A DNA stretch of 64,000 nt, from positions 310,001 through 374,000 of the forward strand of contig NZ_KZ826483.1 in NCBI RefSeq assembly GCF_003205515.1, given 5' to 3'. The notes under the pieces are model-generated. The model ran no database searches. It was not told the DNA's origin and was given only the letters and a program-made list of their open reading frames with translations. Every line of letters begins with the position of its first letter. Within the stretch, counting starts at the first letter, position 1. The translations under genes and the position numbers were made by a program. This DNA is from Litorivita pollutaquae. Lineage in GTDB: Bacteria; Pseudomonadota; Alphaproteobacteria; Rhodobacterales; Rhodobacteraceae. Positions 27,379 to 36,600 of the stretch are shown here, one piece after another.

Positions 27379-28437
27379 TCAGGCAGGAGCGAGGTTGCGT
27401 TGATCCAGAAAAATATCGGTCGCCATCGCGCCGATCCACATGCAAAAAAGCGCGAGCCATGCGGTGCCGGCAAAAATCGATCCGCCGGTGACGCCCGCAC
27501 CTATGGCGCAGCCACCGGCCAGCATGCCGCCAAATCCCATGAGCGCCGCGCCCATCATCGCGCGGCGCATATTGCGTTCGCTTTCAAAGCCTTGGAAGGA
27601 AAATTCGCGTGCAAGGATCGAAGCAAGGAACGAGCCGACGACCACCCCCGGCACAAGCCCGATATCAAATTCGAGGACCGCGTTGCGATCAAGAAAATAC
27701 ATCAAAGTATGTGCTGACGGTCCTGTAAATGTTGCGCTTTCCACTTGCACCGGTTCAAAGGCGATCTGGCTGAGCGTGAAGGTCAACACCCATCCGACCG
27801 CCACAGCAAAGCCAACGCCGGAGGCAAAAACAAGCCGCGCCGCGCCGATGCGTTCTCGCCGCGAGATGATCAGGGCCAGTACCGCAATCGCCAACCCCAA
27901 GGCCAATCCGGCATATGCAGGCAGGCCAAACGCCGCGATCAAATCCATGTTGCGGCCGCCCGAGGTGATCCAAAGCCCGGCAAGCGTGTCCCGCAGCGGC
28001 GCGAGCCATCCGCCGAGGCTCATTTGTGCCACCACCGCAAAGATCAATCCCGACACCACCGAACGCAGGTTCCCCGTCGCCGCCAGAACCAGCAATCGCC
28101 CCGAACAGCCCCGCGCCATCACCATGCCCGCGCCAAAGATCAACCCGCCGATGATCGCGCCGGACCAACTGCCCGGCACGGCCATCATCCGCGCGTCTTG
28201 GGATTGCATGAGGCCCAACAGTTGTGCGCTTTGCACCCAGACCACCGCCGTCGAAAAGGTCAATAGCCAGACGGCAACACGGTCGCCCATTTGGCCACGG
28301 GCGAATTCAACCGTCGCCGCGCGCAGGCAAAACCGGGATCGTTGTGCGGCAATGCCAAAGATAAGTCCGGTGACAAGCCCCATAAGGGCCGCTGTCGGGG
28401 CTTCTCCGATACGTTCGACAAGGGGAAGAATATCCAT
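27379..28437 (-). CDS. YeeE/YedE-family (DUF395) sulfur-compound transporter
   Basis: A 352-residue polytopic membrane protein with about nine hydrophobic helices. Two repeated halves each carry the family's glycine-cysteine motif: MARGCSGRL in the first half and LAGGCAIGAG in the second. There is also an early SRFCLRAA cysteine. The YeeE/TsuA family imports thiosulfate or related sulfur species through these cysteines. No TusA- or rhodanese-like partner lies next to it here, so the exact substrate is open. It diverges from an MFS transporter gene. Confidence 0.85.
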   Translation of the reverse strand: MDILPLVERIGEAPTAALMGLVTGLIFGIAAQRSRFCLRAATVEFARGQMGDRVAVWLLTFSTAVVWVQSAQLLGLMQSQDARMMAVPGSWSGAIIGGLIFGAGMVMARGCSGRLLVLAATGNLRSVVSGLIFAVVAQMSLGGWLAPLRDTLAGLWITSGGRNMDLIAAFGLPAYAGLALGLAIAVLALIISRRERIGAARLVFASGVGFAVAVGWVLTFTLSQIAFEPVQVESATFTGPSAHTLMYFLDRNAVLEFDIGLVPGVVVGSFLASILAREFSFQGFESERNMRRAMMGAALMGFGGMLAGGCAIGAGVTGGSIFAGTAWLALFCMWIGAMATDIFLDQRNLAPA

Positions 28438-28761
28438 TGGCAGTGTCCAATCGGGGCAGTGTGGGCGCGTGGCTGGAAACTGATAGCAACAACATATTCG
28501 AATTTCATTGATTCAGATCAGATTGCACCACTCGGATGCGGGCCTCCTGGGGGGCACGTGGGGCAACACGGGCGCGCGTGGGGTAGCGGTTCGGGCACCG
28601 ATGAGGCCCACCAACAGTGGGGGGTGTTCCGATCCGGCGGGTGTGCCAATCCGGCACCGCGAAGGGCGCGCTGCCTTTGGGTTTTGCCGCAGATTTCCGG
28701 CGGATTGAGGCGGGGTCTTTACGGCCTCGTCAAGCTGGCGGTTTGGGCGTAATCAAACCGC
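28438..28761. other. Divergent intergenic region, YeeE/YedE and MFS genes
   Basis: The 324 bp separate two divergent start codons and should carry both promoters. The segment 28485-28530 is AT-rich and the most promoter-like part. No small gene or clear operator was found. Confidence 0.4.
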
Positions 28762-29994
28762 ATGAGTCGTTCTTTTCCCCTTTCTGATGCGGCAGATTTG
28801 CCGCGATGGCGCCGCCCGATGACTTTGTTGTTCGTCATGGCAGCGCTCATGCCTGTGGCGTTTTCCACTTGGTCGGCGCTGCTCAATAACTTTGTGATCG
28901 AGGTGGCGGATTTTGACGGGCAGGACATCGGCATCTTGCATTTCGTACGTGAAATACCGGGGTTTTTGGCGATCGGCGTGATTGCCATCATCATTTTCAT
29001 CCGCGAACAGGTGGTGGGGATCGTGTCGTTGATCCTTCTCGGGGTGGCCACGGCGCTGACCGGTTTCTTCCCTTCTTTGGGGGGGATTTTGACCCTGACC
29101 ATGCTCAGCTCGATCGGCTTTCATTATTACGAGACGGTCAATCAGTCGTTGCAATTGCAATGGCTCCCCAAGGACCGCGCGCCACAGATTTTGGGGCGGC
29201 TCTTGGCGATGGGATCGGCGGCGACGGCGGTTGCCTATGTGCTTATTGTGATGACCTGGCGGACATATGATTTGAGTTATAGCACGGTGTATATGGTCGC
29301 CGGCGGGGTCACGGCGGCGGGGGGCTTGTTTTGCCTGATCGCCTACCCCGTCTTCGAAAGCCCGCATCCGCAGGTCAAGAAAATGGTGCTGAAGCGGCGC
29401 TATTGGCTCTATTATGCGCTGCAATTCATGGCCGGTGCGCGGCGGCAGATTTTCATGGTCTTCGCCGGTTTCATGATGGTCGAGAAATTCGGGTATGAGG
29501 TGCATCAATTGACCTTGCTTTTCCTGATCAATCTGGCGGCAAATATGGTGCTTGCGCCGGTGTTCGGCCATGTGGTGGCGCGGTTTGGCGAGCGGCGGAC
29601 CTTGATGTTCGAATATACCGGATTGATCGGGGTGTTTCTTGCCTATGGCGGTGTCTATTATTTCGGCTGGGGCGTATTGGTGGCGGCGGGCCTCTATGTG
29701 GTTGATCATATTTTCTTTGCGCTGGCTTTGGCGCTTAAGACCTATTTTCAAAAGATCTCTGATCCACAGGACATCGCCCCCACGGCGGCCGTGGCGTTTA
29801 CCATCAACCACATTGCAGCGGTGGGGTTGCCGCCGGTTCTGGGGTTTATGTGGATGATCTCGCCGGTGTCGGTTTTTGTCACGGCGGCGGTGATGGCGGG
29901 CGTTTCCTTGGTTTTGGCGGTCTTGATCCCGCGCCACCCCGAAAAGGGCAATGAGACGGTGCTTAGCAAATATATTTCGGCGCCTGCCGGATAA
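28762..29994 (+). CDS. Major facilitator superfamily transporter
   Basis: A 410-residue inner-membrane protein with about twelve hydrophobic segments. A central cytoplasmic loop at about 205-215 (HPQVKKMVLKRRY) divides the two six-helix halves. A weak version of the MFS loop motif appears at VARFGERR. The substrate is not deducible; residues such as FHYYETVNQSLQLQW are conserved-looking but not diagnostic. No strong ribosome-binding site precedes the ATG. No neighbour suggests its substrate. Confidence 0.85.
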   Translation: MSRSFPLSDAADLPRWRRPMTLLFVMAALMPVAFSTWSALLNNFVIEVADFDGQDIGILHFVREIPGFLAIGVIAIIIFIREQVVGIVSLILLGVATALTGFFPSLGGILTLTMLSSIGFHYYETVNQSLQLQWLPKDRAPQILGRLLAMGSAATAVAYVLIVMTWRTYDLSYSTVYMVAGGVTAAGGLFCLIAYPVFESPHPQVKKMVLKRRYWLYYALQFMAGARRQIFMVFAGFMMVEKFGYEVHQLTLLFLINLAANMVLAPVFGHVVARFGERRTLMFEYTGLIGVFLAYGGVYYFGWGVLVAAGLYVVDHIFFALALALKTYFQKISDPQDIAPTAAVAFTINHIAAVGLPPVLGFMWMISPVSVFVTAAVMAGVSLVLAVLIPRHPEKGNETVLSKYISAPAG

Positions 29995-30218
29995 GCGCAG
30001 CCGTTCTGGCCACCGCCATGGCGCCCACCATGGGCAGACATCCTTGCCCATGGCGGGCTGTTCGCCGTGGCTGTCGCAACGGATATGTGGCGGGCGAAGC
30101 GTGGAAGTGGAACAGGGCAGAGCCTGCGCAGATATGCCTGCAAAAGGCAGCGGGCAGTTGACCCCGCGAGCGCATCGGCCTAGGCGAACGACAGAGCATT
30201 CATTCGCCGGAGAGAGCC

Positions 30219-31091
30219 ATGCCGACCTTTACCGCCCTGACCACCCTGCTTGGAAAAGAGCCCGCCGAAGCGCTGGGCCTTGCGATGGAGCGGTTGAGCC
30301 CCGAACCCACCGGAGTCGGGGTGTTCGAGATCGAAGACGATAGAGGTCTTTGGGAGGTCGGCGGATATTTCACGCAAACGCCGGATGAGGCAGGGTTGGC
30401 CTTGCTCGCGGCGGCCTATGGCGCGAAACCTTTCGTGGTGTCGGAATTGCCCGAAACCGATTGGGTCGCCAAGGTCAAACGCGAATTGTCCCCCGTCGAA
30501 GCGGGCCGGTTTTTTGTCTACGGCAGCCATGATGCCGATCAGGTGCCAGCAGATTGCGAGCCGCTGCTCATCGAGGCGGCGATGGCCTTTGGCACCGGGC
30601 ATCACGGCACCACGCGCGGCTGCCTTGAGGCGCTTGACCGGCTGGATACCGGCGGATTCACGGGGCAAAGCGTGGCGGACATCGGATGCGGCACCGCCGT
30701 GTTGGCGATGGGTGCGGCGCGGATCTGGCCAAACCCTGTGATTGCATCGGATATTGACGAGGTGGCCGTCGAGGTGGCCGATGCCAATGTCATTGCAAAC
30801 GATCTGAAAGACCGTGTGATTTGCGTCGAGGCCGCAGGGTTCGGGCATCCGGATTTGGCCGCCCGCGCCCCCTTTGATCTGGTCTTTGCCAATATCCTCA
30901 AAGGTCCGTTGATCGACCTCGCCCCCGACATGGCGGCACATATGACGGATGGGGGGTATGCGATTCTGTCGGGGATTTTGCATGCTCAAGCCGATGATGT
31001 GATCGAGGTTTATGCACGATCTGGCATCAATCTCATCCACCGTGCAGAGATTGGTGACTGGACGACGCTAACGCTGCAAAAAAACGCCTGA
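30219..31091 (+). CDS. prmA: Ribosomal protein L11 methyltransferase PrmA
   Basis: A 290-residue SAM-dependent enzyme that trimethylates ribosomal protein L11. The N-terminal substrate-recognition domain (about 1-110) is followed by the catalytic domain. AFGTGHHGTTRGCLEAL is the family hallmark, the SAM-binding motif is VADIGCGTAVLAMGA at about 152-166, and the catalytic NILKGPL is near 224. GGAGAGAG lies just before the ATG. It appears to be a single-gene unit. Confidence 0.94.
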   Translation: MPTFTALTTLLGKEPAEALGLAMERLSPEPTGVGVFEIEDDRGLWEVGGYFTQTPDEAGLALLAAAYGAKPFVVSELPETDWVAKVKRELSPVEAGRFFVYGSHDADQVPADCEPLLIEAAMAFGTGHHGTTRGCLEALDRLDTGGFTGQSVADIGCGTAVLAMGAARIWPNPVIASDIDEVAVEVADANVIANDLKDRVICVEAAGFGHPDLAARAPFDLVFANILKGPLIDLAPDMAAHMTDGGYAILSGILHAQADDVIEVYARSGINLIHRAEIGDWTTLTLQKNA

Positions 31092-31210
31092 CAGAAACCT
31101 GTATTCGGCCTAACTCTCAGGGAATGACACATTATTGCCTCATTCTGACGTTACCTACGGTTAAGTGATAATTGTATGTATGTCCGGTTTTTTTTACACG
31201 GGAGAGAAAC

Positions 31211-31555
31211 ATGGCTGATAGTTTTGCAGATTTTGATACACGACTGAGAAAAATTGATCGCACCCAGCGCAAGATGCAGGGTGGCTACACGACCCATGTG
31301 GGGCGAGACGGGTTGATCGTGGTGCGTCCGCGTCGGAGCGGTGTGCGGCTCCCGCTCAAGGGGATGATGATCCTTGCGCTTGGTTTCTTCGGATTTAAGG
31401 GTGCGCTATTGGCACATCTTGGCCCGCAAACCTATGCCGATAAAGTTGCTGTTCTCGAACTTGGATCGCCCGTGGAGCAATTTGGCGCTTGGGCGATGGT
31501 GTCCGATCCCGCAACGCAGGTGATTGCCCGCACGTTGAGCCCCTATTTGCGCTAG
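31211..31555 (+). CDS. Small single-pass membrane protein, unknown function
   Basis: A 114-residue protein with a charged N-terminal half (RLRKIDRTQRKMQGGY), a basic patch (VRPRRSG) and one transmembrane helix at about 48-66 (PLKGMMILALGFFGFKGALL), then a short C-terminal domain. GGAGAG precedes the ATG. No family is recognised. It is about 110 bp upstream of a bidirectional terminator and convergent with the DUF1127 gene. Confidence 0.75.
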   Translation: MADSFADFDTRLRKIDRTQRKMQGGYTTHVGRDGLIVVRPRRSGVRLPLKGMMILALGFFGFKGALLAHLGPQTYADKVAVLELGSPVEQFGAWAMVSDPATQVIARTLSPYLR

Positions 31556-31663
31556 AAGCTTTGCCGCAGAGATGCCGCCCCGTGAGCGGCGCGCTGTGCA
31601 ACGTCATACTTGATCTCGGGTCTTCATTTGTGCCTGACATATTTAGCCCAGATATAGAGCCAT

Positions 31664-31701
31664 AAAAAAACCGCCCCGGCCAAAAGCCGGAGCGGTTTTT
31701 T
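31664..31701. terminator. Bidirectional intrinsic terminator
   Basis: A ten-base-pair stem with one mismatch (CCGCCCCGGC with GCCGGAGCGG) and a five-base loop is flanked by seven A on the left and six T on the right, so it can stop transcripts from both directions. It sits between the convergent small membrane protein gene and the DUF1127 gene. Confidence 0.9.
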
Positions 31702-31731
31702 CGTCCAAGATCGCGCTGTCGCGCGTGGACG

Positions 31732-31935
31732 TCAGAAGATGGATGTTCGGGAGGTGATTTCGGCGCGGGACAGGCCGATATCATCAAGTTGTTCGTTGGA
31801 CAGGGCCAACAACATGGCGCGGGTTTTGCGCGCCTCAAATACGTCGCGGATCAATGCAACGCTGCGCACGGCGACATAGGCGGCGCGAGAAATCGAACCC
31901 GACAGGGCGGTGGCGTTTGTGTGCGTGGCCGACAT
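31732..31935 (-). CDS. DUF1127 (YjiS-like) small protein
   Basis: A 67-residue protein ending in the DUF1127 signature LLALSNEQLDDIGLSRAEI, an arginine-poor version of the domain with a short helical N-terminus. Small DUF1127 proteins of alphaproteobacteria have been linked to phosphate, carbon and RNA metabolism; the specific role here is unknown. AAAGGAG lies about 7 bp before the ATG. One arm of a 12-bp inverted repeat lies 20 bp upstream. It ends at the terminator at 31664. Confidence 0.88.
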   Translation of the reverse strand: MSATHTNATALSGSISRAAYVAVRSVALIRDVFEARKTRAMLLALSNEQLDDIGLSRAEITSRTSIF

Positions 31936-31954
31936 GGGACAGCTCCTTTAAACT

Positions 31955-32037
31955 ATATGCGAAAACGCGTCTTGGACGATGCGTAACGCCCACATAGGCG
32001 CGCGTCTGGCTTTCCACCACTCGTTGTTTTCGCATAT
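31955..32037. promoter_or_regulatory. Widely spaced 12-bp inverted repeat upstream of the DUF1127 gene
   Basis: ATATGCGAAAAC at 31955-31966 and its exact complement GTTTTCGCATAT at 32026-32037 face each other across 59 bp. The left arm also contains a GCG-AAAA-CGC mini-palindrome. The pair brackets the likely promoter of the DUF1127 gene, so two bound proteins could loop or co-operate there. Confidence 0.4.
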
Positions 32038-32312
32038 CGCCCATGCGTTGTGCGCATTGCTCAAAAATGAGGCATTTGCATGAATTTTGCTTTATTTTAT
32101 TGAACGCAGGCGCGATGGCGTTCTGCGGCGGTTTTGCGACATGTTCATTCGCCGATCTCACGATATGCGCAATTTTCTTGGCCTATGTTCTCGTTTCGTG
32201 CTAACGCGAAGTTGCAACGTCACTGTGCGCATCGGTCCCCTTGGGCGCCTTGGTGCGGATAGGGGGCGGCATAAGCAAACGCACGCGTAAATCGCGGCAA
32301 GGGTAGGGCAGA
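32038..32312. other. Upstream region of ruvC
   Basis: Together with the inverted-repeat segment, this makes a 377-bp divergent intergenic region. Positions 32060-32110 are AT-rich and promoter-like. I saw no LexA-type palindrome that would indicate SOS control of ruvCAB, and no small gene. Confidence 0.4.
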
Positions 32313-32834
32313 ATGATCAGGGTTTTGGGCATTGACCCGGGATTGCGCAACATGGGCTGGGGCGTGATCGACGTGGACGGGAGCCGTTTGAGCCATGTGG
32401 CGAATGGCACCTGTCATTCGCTTGGAAAAGATCTTGGCGCGCGGCTTTTGTCCCTGCATACGCAATTGACCGATATTGTTGGTCGCTATCGCCCCGATAC
32501 GGCGGCGGTCGAGCAGACCTTTGTGAACAAAGACGGTGCGGGCACGCTGAAGCTTGGCCAAGCGCGCGGCATTGCATTGTTGGTGCCCGCGCAGGCGGGG
32601 CTTACGATTGGCGAATATGCACCCAACTCGGTAAAGAAAACCGTGGTTGGCGTTGGTCACGCCGCCAAAGAACAGGTGCAGCATATGGTCAAAATGCAGC
32701 TTCCGGGGGCCGATCTAACCGGCCCTGATGCGGCGGATGCTTTGGCGATTGCGATTTGCCATGCGCACCACACGGCGTCCTCCGGTGCTTTGGCGATTGC
32801 AATGGCGGCGGCGGATGCGAGGGTGCGGGCATGA
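32313..32834 (+). CDS. ruvC: Holliday-junction endonuclease RuvC
   Basis: A 173-residue resolvase that cuts four-way junctions symmetrically. All four acidic residues of the RNase-H-like active site are present: Asp8 (GIDPG), Glu67 (AVEQTF), Asp139 and Asp142 (GPDAADALA). The stop overlaps the ruvA start (ATGA). First gene of ruvCAB. Confidence 0.97.
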   Translation: MIRVLGIDPGLRNMGWGVIDVDGSRLSHVANGTCHSLGKDLGARLLSLHTQLTDIVGRYRPDTAAVEQTFVNKDGAGTLKLGQARGIALLVPAQAGLTIGEYAPNSVKKTVVGVGHAAKEQVQHMVKMQLPGADLTGPDAADALAIAICHAHHTASSGALAIAMAAADARVRA

Positions 32835-33517
32835 TTGGCAAACTATCGGGCCGCATAGATCACCGCGCCGAGGATCACATTTTGCTCGACGTGCGGGGCG
32901 TTGGGTATTTGGTCTATTGTTCGGACCGGACGATGGCGGCGTTGCCGGGTGTGGGCGAGGCCTGTGCGCTCTTTACCGATTTGGTGGTGCGCGAGGACTT
33001 GATGCAGCTTTTCGGCTTTCCGACGTTGTTGGAAAAGGAATGGCACCGGCTTTTGACCTCCATTTCCGGCATCGGGGCCAAGGCGTCACTTGCGATCCTC
33101 GGAACACTTGGCCCCGAAGGTTTGGGCCGCGCGATTGCCTTGGGCGATTGGAATGCGGTCAAAGCCGCCAAGGGCGTTGGCCCGAAAACCGCGCAGCGCG
33201 TGGTGATGGAGTTGAAAGACAAAGCCCCCAGCGTCATGGCAATGGGCGGCACCTTAATGGCGGCCCAAGGCGAGGAAGCGGCCGAGGTTATCGATGCGGG
33301 GGATGCGCCGGTGCCGAAACCTGCGGCTCCACCCCAACCCGCCGCCGGCAGCGCCACGATGGCGGCGCAATCCGAGGCGCTTTCGGCGTTGACAAACCTC
33401 GGCTATAGCCCGTCCGAGGCGGCGCGCGCGGTGGCCGAAGCGGCAGGCGAAGCGCCCGATGCGGCAACGCCGGACTTGATCCGCGCTGCGCTCAAGCTAT
33501 TGGCGCCGAAGGGGTAA
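32831..33517 (+). CDS. ruvA: Holliday-junction branch-migration protein RuvA
   Basis: A 228-residue protein. The N-terminal OB fold begins [10 protein letters not shown]; the tandem helix-hairpin-helix motifs include [17 protein letters not shown] and [20 protein letters not shown]. An Ala/Pro-rich flexible linker at about 155-180 leads to the C-terminal domain III that contacts RuvB ([19 protein letters not shown]). The linker is longer than in enterobacteria. The ATG at 32831 is fixed by the 4-bp overlap with ruvC. Confidence 0.97.
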   Translation: MIGKLSGRIDHRAEDHILLDVRGVGYLVYCSDRTMAALPGVGEACALFTDLVVREDLMQLFGFPTLLEKEWHRLLTSISGIGAKASLAILGTLGPEGLGRAIALGDWNAVKAAKGVGPKTAQRVVMELKDKAPSVMAMGGTLMAAQGEEAAEVIDAGDAPVPKPAAPPQPAAGSATMAAQSEALSALTNLGYSPSEAARAVAEAAGEAPDAATPDLIRAALKLLAPKG

Positions 33518-33520
33518 ATT

Positions 33521-34549
33521 ATGGACGCACCGGACCCGACATTGCGCCCCGAAGGATTGGCCGACGACAATGACCGCGCCCTGCGTCCGCAGGAATTGGA
33601 TGCGTTCATCGGCCAAGAAGAGGCGCGGGCAAATTTGAAGATTTTCATCGCATCGGCGCGGCAACGCGGCGTCGCGATGGATCATACCTTGTTCCATGGT
33701 CCTCCCGGATTGGGTAAAACCACATTGGCGCAGATTATGGCGCGCGAATTGGGGGTGAATTTCCGCATGACCTCGGGGCCGGTTTTGGCCAAGGCGGGGG
33801 ATTTGGCGGCGATCCTCACCAATCTTGAGGCGCGCGATGTGTTGTTCATCGACGAAATTCACCGGCTCAACCCGGCGGTGGAAGAGGTGCTTTATCCCGC
33901 GCTTGAAGATTTTGAATTGGATCTGGTGATCGGCGAAGGGCCGGCGGCGCGCACCGTGCGGATCGAGTTGCAGCCTTTCACCTTGGTCGGGGCGACGACG
34001 CGGATGGGATTGTTGACGACGCCTTTGCGCGACCGGTTTGGTATTCCGACACGGTTGCAGTTTTACACGGTTGATGAGTTGCATGAGATCGTGACCCGCA
34101 ATGCCATCAAGCTGGGTGCGCCATCGGACAGCGGCGGGGCGCGCGAGATTGCCAAACGGTCGCGCGGCACGCCGCGGATCGCGGGGCGTTTGCTGCGCCG
34201 GGTGGTGGATTTTGCCATTGTCGAAGGTGACGGGCGGGTGACGCAAGAGATCGCGGATCACGCATTGACGCGGCTCGGGGTGGATCATTTGGGTTTGGAC
34301 GGCGCGGACCGGCGGTATTTACGGCTGATCGCGGAAGCCTATCAGGGCGGGCCGGTGGGGATCGAGACGCTGTCGGCGGCGCTCTCGGAAAGCCGTGATG
34401 CATTGGAAGAGGTGATCGAGCCGTTCTTGTTGCAACAAGGGTTGATCCAACGCACCCCGCGCGGGCGGATGCTGGCTCAGGCGGCGTGGACACATTTGGG
34501 TATGGCGGCGCCACAGGTACGCGGCGGCGGGGATCTGTTCGACGGCTAG
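33521..34549 (+). CDS. ruvB: Holliday-junction branch-migration ATPase RuvB
   Basis: A 342-residue AAA+ hexameric motor that drives branch migration with RuvA. Walker A is GPPGLGKTT (60-68), Walker B is [12 protein letters not shown], the sensor-type GATTRMG follows, and the C-terminal winged helix ends [15 protein letters not shown], which binds DNA. It starts 3 bp after ruvA. A dispersed repeat copy follows the stop by about 50 bp. Confidence 0.98.
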   Translation: MDAPDPTLRPEGLADDNDRALRPQELDAFIGQEEARANLKIFIASARQRGVAMDHTLFHGPPGLGKTTLAQIMARELGVNFRMTSGPVLAKAGDLAAILTNLEARDVLFIDEIHRLNPAVEEVLYPALEDFELDLVIGEGPAARTVRIELQPFTLVGATTRMGLLTTPLRDRFGIPTRLQFYTVDELHEIVTRNAIKLGAPSDSGGAREIAKRSRGTPRIAGRLLRRVVDFAIVEGDGRVTQEIADHALTRLGVDHLGLDGADRRYLRLIAEAYQGGPVGIETLSAALSESRDALEEVIEPFLLQQGLIQRTPRGRMLAQAAWTHLGMAAPQVRGGGDLFDG

Positions 34550-34600
34550 AGTTGCTGCGGGTGGGCGCCAAAGTACCGGGCGGTCTATTGGGCGGATGCC

Positions 34601-34644
34601 GGAGCCTCCGGCGGGGATATTTAGAGAAAGCAGAAAGGGGCGGC
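34601..34644 (+). repeat. Dispersed ~40-bp repeat, copy 3
   Basis: Nearly identical to copy 1 at 6561: the same GGAGCCTCCGGCGGGGATAT core and a TTAGAGAAAGCAGAAAGGGG tail (one substitution). It lies between ruvB and the next gene, in the same orientation as both. Confidence 0.75.
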
Positions 34645-34694
34645 GGGTTTGCGGCCACTTGAAGCGCTGCGCGGATTTGCGGTAGAGGGCGTGC

Positions 34695-35330
34695 ATGGAT
34701 GCATTGATGACCCCCGCCGAAGTTGAGAGCCATTTTACCCGCAGTGACGGCAGCTTTGCCTTTGCCCGTTGGGGGCGGCCGATTGTGCCGATTGTGTTTG
34801 GCGTGGATGATGCCAGCCTGTCGGTGATCAAGGGCGCGGTCGAGGCGGTGGTTGCGTTGGCCGGGCATAAGATGGCCGAGACCGATCCCGAATTGGGGGC
34901 GAACCTGCTGTTTTTCTTTGTGGCGGATTGGAGTGAGCTTCGCGGTGTCAAAGACCTTGGCGAAATGATCCCTGACCTGACCTCTGTGGTGGCGCGGCTT
35001 GAGGCGGCCGGAGCGAGCCAGTATCGGGCGTTCCGGTTTGATGCCGATGGGGCGATCCGCGCCTGTTTTGTGTTTTTGCGGATGGATGCAGAATTGGCGG
35101 CGATGCCGGCAGAGGATTTGGCCTTGGGGCAAGCGGCGCAGGCGATTTTGCTTTGGGGAGATCGCGCTTTTGCGACGCGCGCGCCCTTGGCGCGGCTTGA
35201 GGACGGGCGCACGGTTTTGCGGCCCGAGGTCGGCGCGATGATCAAGGCCGGATATGATCCGGTGTTGCCGAATGCGGATGCTGACAAAAGCCTGGCGCTG
35301 CGGCTTTATGCGCGGATGATGGCGGGGTGA
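34695..35330 (+). CDS. Conserved hypothetical protein between ruvB and ybgC
   Basis: A 211-residue soluble protein with no signal peptide or membrane helix. It shows an alternating alpha/beta pattern (PIVPIVFGVDD, ANLLFFFVADWSEL, AIRACFVFLRMD) and a C-terminal RPEVGAMIKAGYDPVLP. I do not recognise a domain. Its place between ruvCAB and tol-pal seems conserved in related genomes (from memory). A Met four codons in (34707) is an alternative start. Confidence 0.75.
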   Translation: MDALMTPAEVESHFTRSDGSFAFARWGRPIVPIVFGVDDASLSVIKGAVEAVVALAGHKMAETDPELGANLLFFFVADWSELRGVKDLGEMIPDLTSVVARLEAAGASQYRAFRFDADGAIRACFVFLRMDAELAAMPAEDLALGQAAQAILLWGDRAFATRAPLARLEDGRTVLRPEVGAMIKAGYDPVLPNADADKSLALRLYARMMAG

Positions 35331-35404
35331 GAGAGGCGGTTATGGACATGCTGCGGTGCGGGGCTTACCGTTAGGCCAAGACATATTTCGCCACAGGTCC
35401 GCCC

Positions 35405-35791
35405 ATGCATAGTTTTCCGATCCGCGTCTATTACGAAGATACCGATATGGCCGGTATCGTCTATTATGCCAATTATCTCAAATACATCGAGCGGGCGCGC
35501 AGCGATTGGGTGCGCGATTTGGGCATTGACCAAAACCAGATGCGCGAGGCCGAAGGATTGGTTTTTGCGGTGCGGCGTGTCGAAGCGGATTATTTGATGC
35601 CTGCCAAGTTTGACGACGAATTGCAGGTGACCACCTCGATGGGGCAGGTCACGGGCGCCCGATTGGTATTGGAGCAACAGGTGTTGCGCGATGGCGCGCT
35701 GTTGTTCTCGGCGCAGGTGACGCTTGTGGTGATCAACGCGGCGGGCCATGCGGCGCGTCTTCCGGCGAATATCCGCCGGAGGGTGCACTAA
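35405..35791 (+). CDS. ybgC: Tol-Pal-associated acyl-CoA thioesterase YbgC
   Basis: A 128-residue single-hotdog thioesterase. The family motif YYEDTDMAGIVYYANYLKYIERAR is complete, with catalytic Asp14. It hydrolyses short acyl-CoA or acyl-ACP thioesters and is nearly always encoded at the head of tol-pal operons; its link to the envelope machine is not settled. AGGTCC lies before the ATG. tolQ starts about 110 bp later. Confidence 0.94.
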   Translation: MHSFPIRVYYEDTDMAGIVYYANYLKYIERARSDWVRDLGIDQNQMREAEGLVFAVRRVEADYLMPAKFDDELQVTTSMGQVTGARLVLEQQVLRDGALLFSAQVTLVVINAAGHAARLPANIRRRVH

Positions 35792-35903
35792 CCGCGCCAA
35801 AGCGCGCGGTTATGACGACATCGTGTTGGCTTTCCCCGCTGACATGCGCTAATCTTCCTGCATAATAAGGCCCGTAAACGAGGCCGCAAAAAAGAGCAGG
35901 CAG

Positions 35904-36599
35904 ATGGAAGCAGAAACTCTGGCTTTGGCGCAGGAGATTGATTTCTCCTTGTGGGCCTTATTCGCACGCGCCACAATCACCGTAAAACTTGTCATGCTGT
36001 TGTTGATCGCGGCGTCCTTTTGGTCGTGGTCAATCATCGTGCAAAAATGGCTTCTCTACCGCAAGGCGCGCAGTGAGGCCGAAGAATTTGATCGGGCCTT
36101 TTGGTCGGGCGAGCCGTTGGATGCGCTGTTTGATGACATCGGGGCCGATCCGGAGGGGCATGCGCAAAAGGTCTTTGCCGCCGGCATGACCGAATGGCGG
36201 CGCTCGCATCGTGAAGATGGCAATTTGATTGCCGGGGCGTCGGCACGGATCGACCGGTCGATGGATGTGGCGATCGCCAAAGAGGCGGAAAAACTGCAAA
36301 GTGGTTTGACGGTTCTGGCGACGGTCGGATCGATTGCGCCTTTTGTGGGTCTGTTCGGGACGGTCATGGGGATCATGAATGCCTTTATCGAGATCGCAGC
36401 GCAGCAAAATACCAATTTGGCCGTTGTCGCGCCGGGGATTGCCGAGGCGCTTTTGGCGACCGGGCTTGGGTTGCTTGCCGCGATTCCGGCGGTGATTTTC
36501 TATAATAAGCTCACCTCGGATGCCGATCGGTTGATCGCCGGTTACGAGGCCTTTGCCGACGAGTTTTCCACCATCCTCAGCCGCCAGTTGGACAGCTGA
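35904..36599 (+). CDS. tolQ: Tol-Pal system proton-channel protein TolQ
   Basis: A 231-residue inner-membrane protein of the TolQ/ExbB/MotA family. Three hydrophobic helices lie at about 25-45, 130-160 and 170-195. The second contains LATVGSIAPFVGLFGTVMGI and the third the AEALLATGLGLLAAIPA motif. With TolR it uses the proton gradient to energise TolA during constriction at division. The tolR start follows one base after the stop. Confidence 0.96.
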   Translation: MEAETLALAQEIDFSLWALFARATITVKLVMLLLIAASFWSWSIIVQKWLLYRKARSEAEEFDRAFWSGEPLDALFDDIGADPEGHAQKVFAAGMTEWRRSHREDGNLIAGASARIDRSMDVAIAKEAEKLQSGLTVLATVGSIAPFVGLFGTVMGIMNAFIEIAAQQNTNLAVVAPGIAEALLATGLGLLAAIPAVIFYNKLTSDADRLIAGYEAFADEFSTILSRQLDS

Positions 36600-36600
36600 T

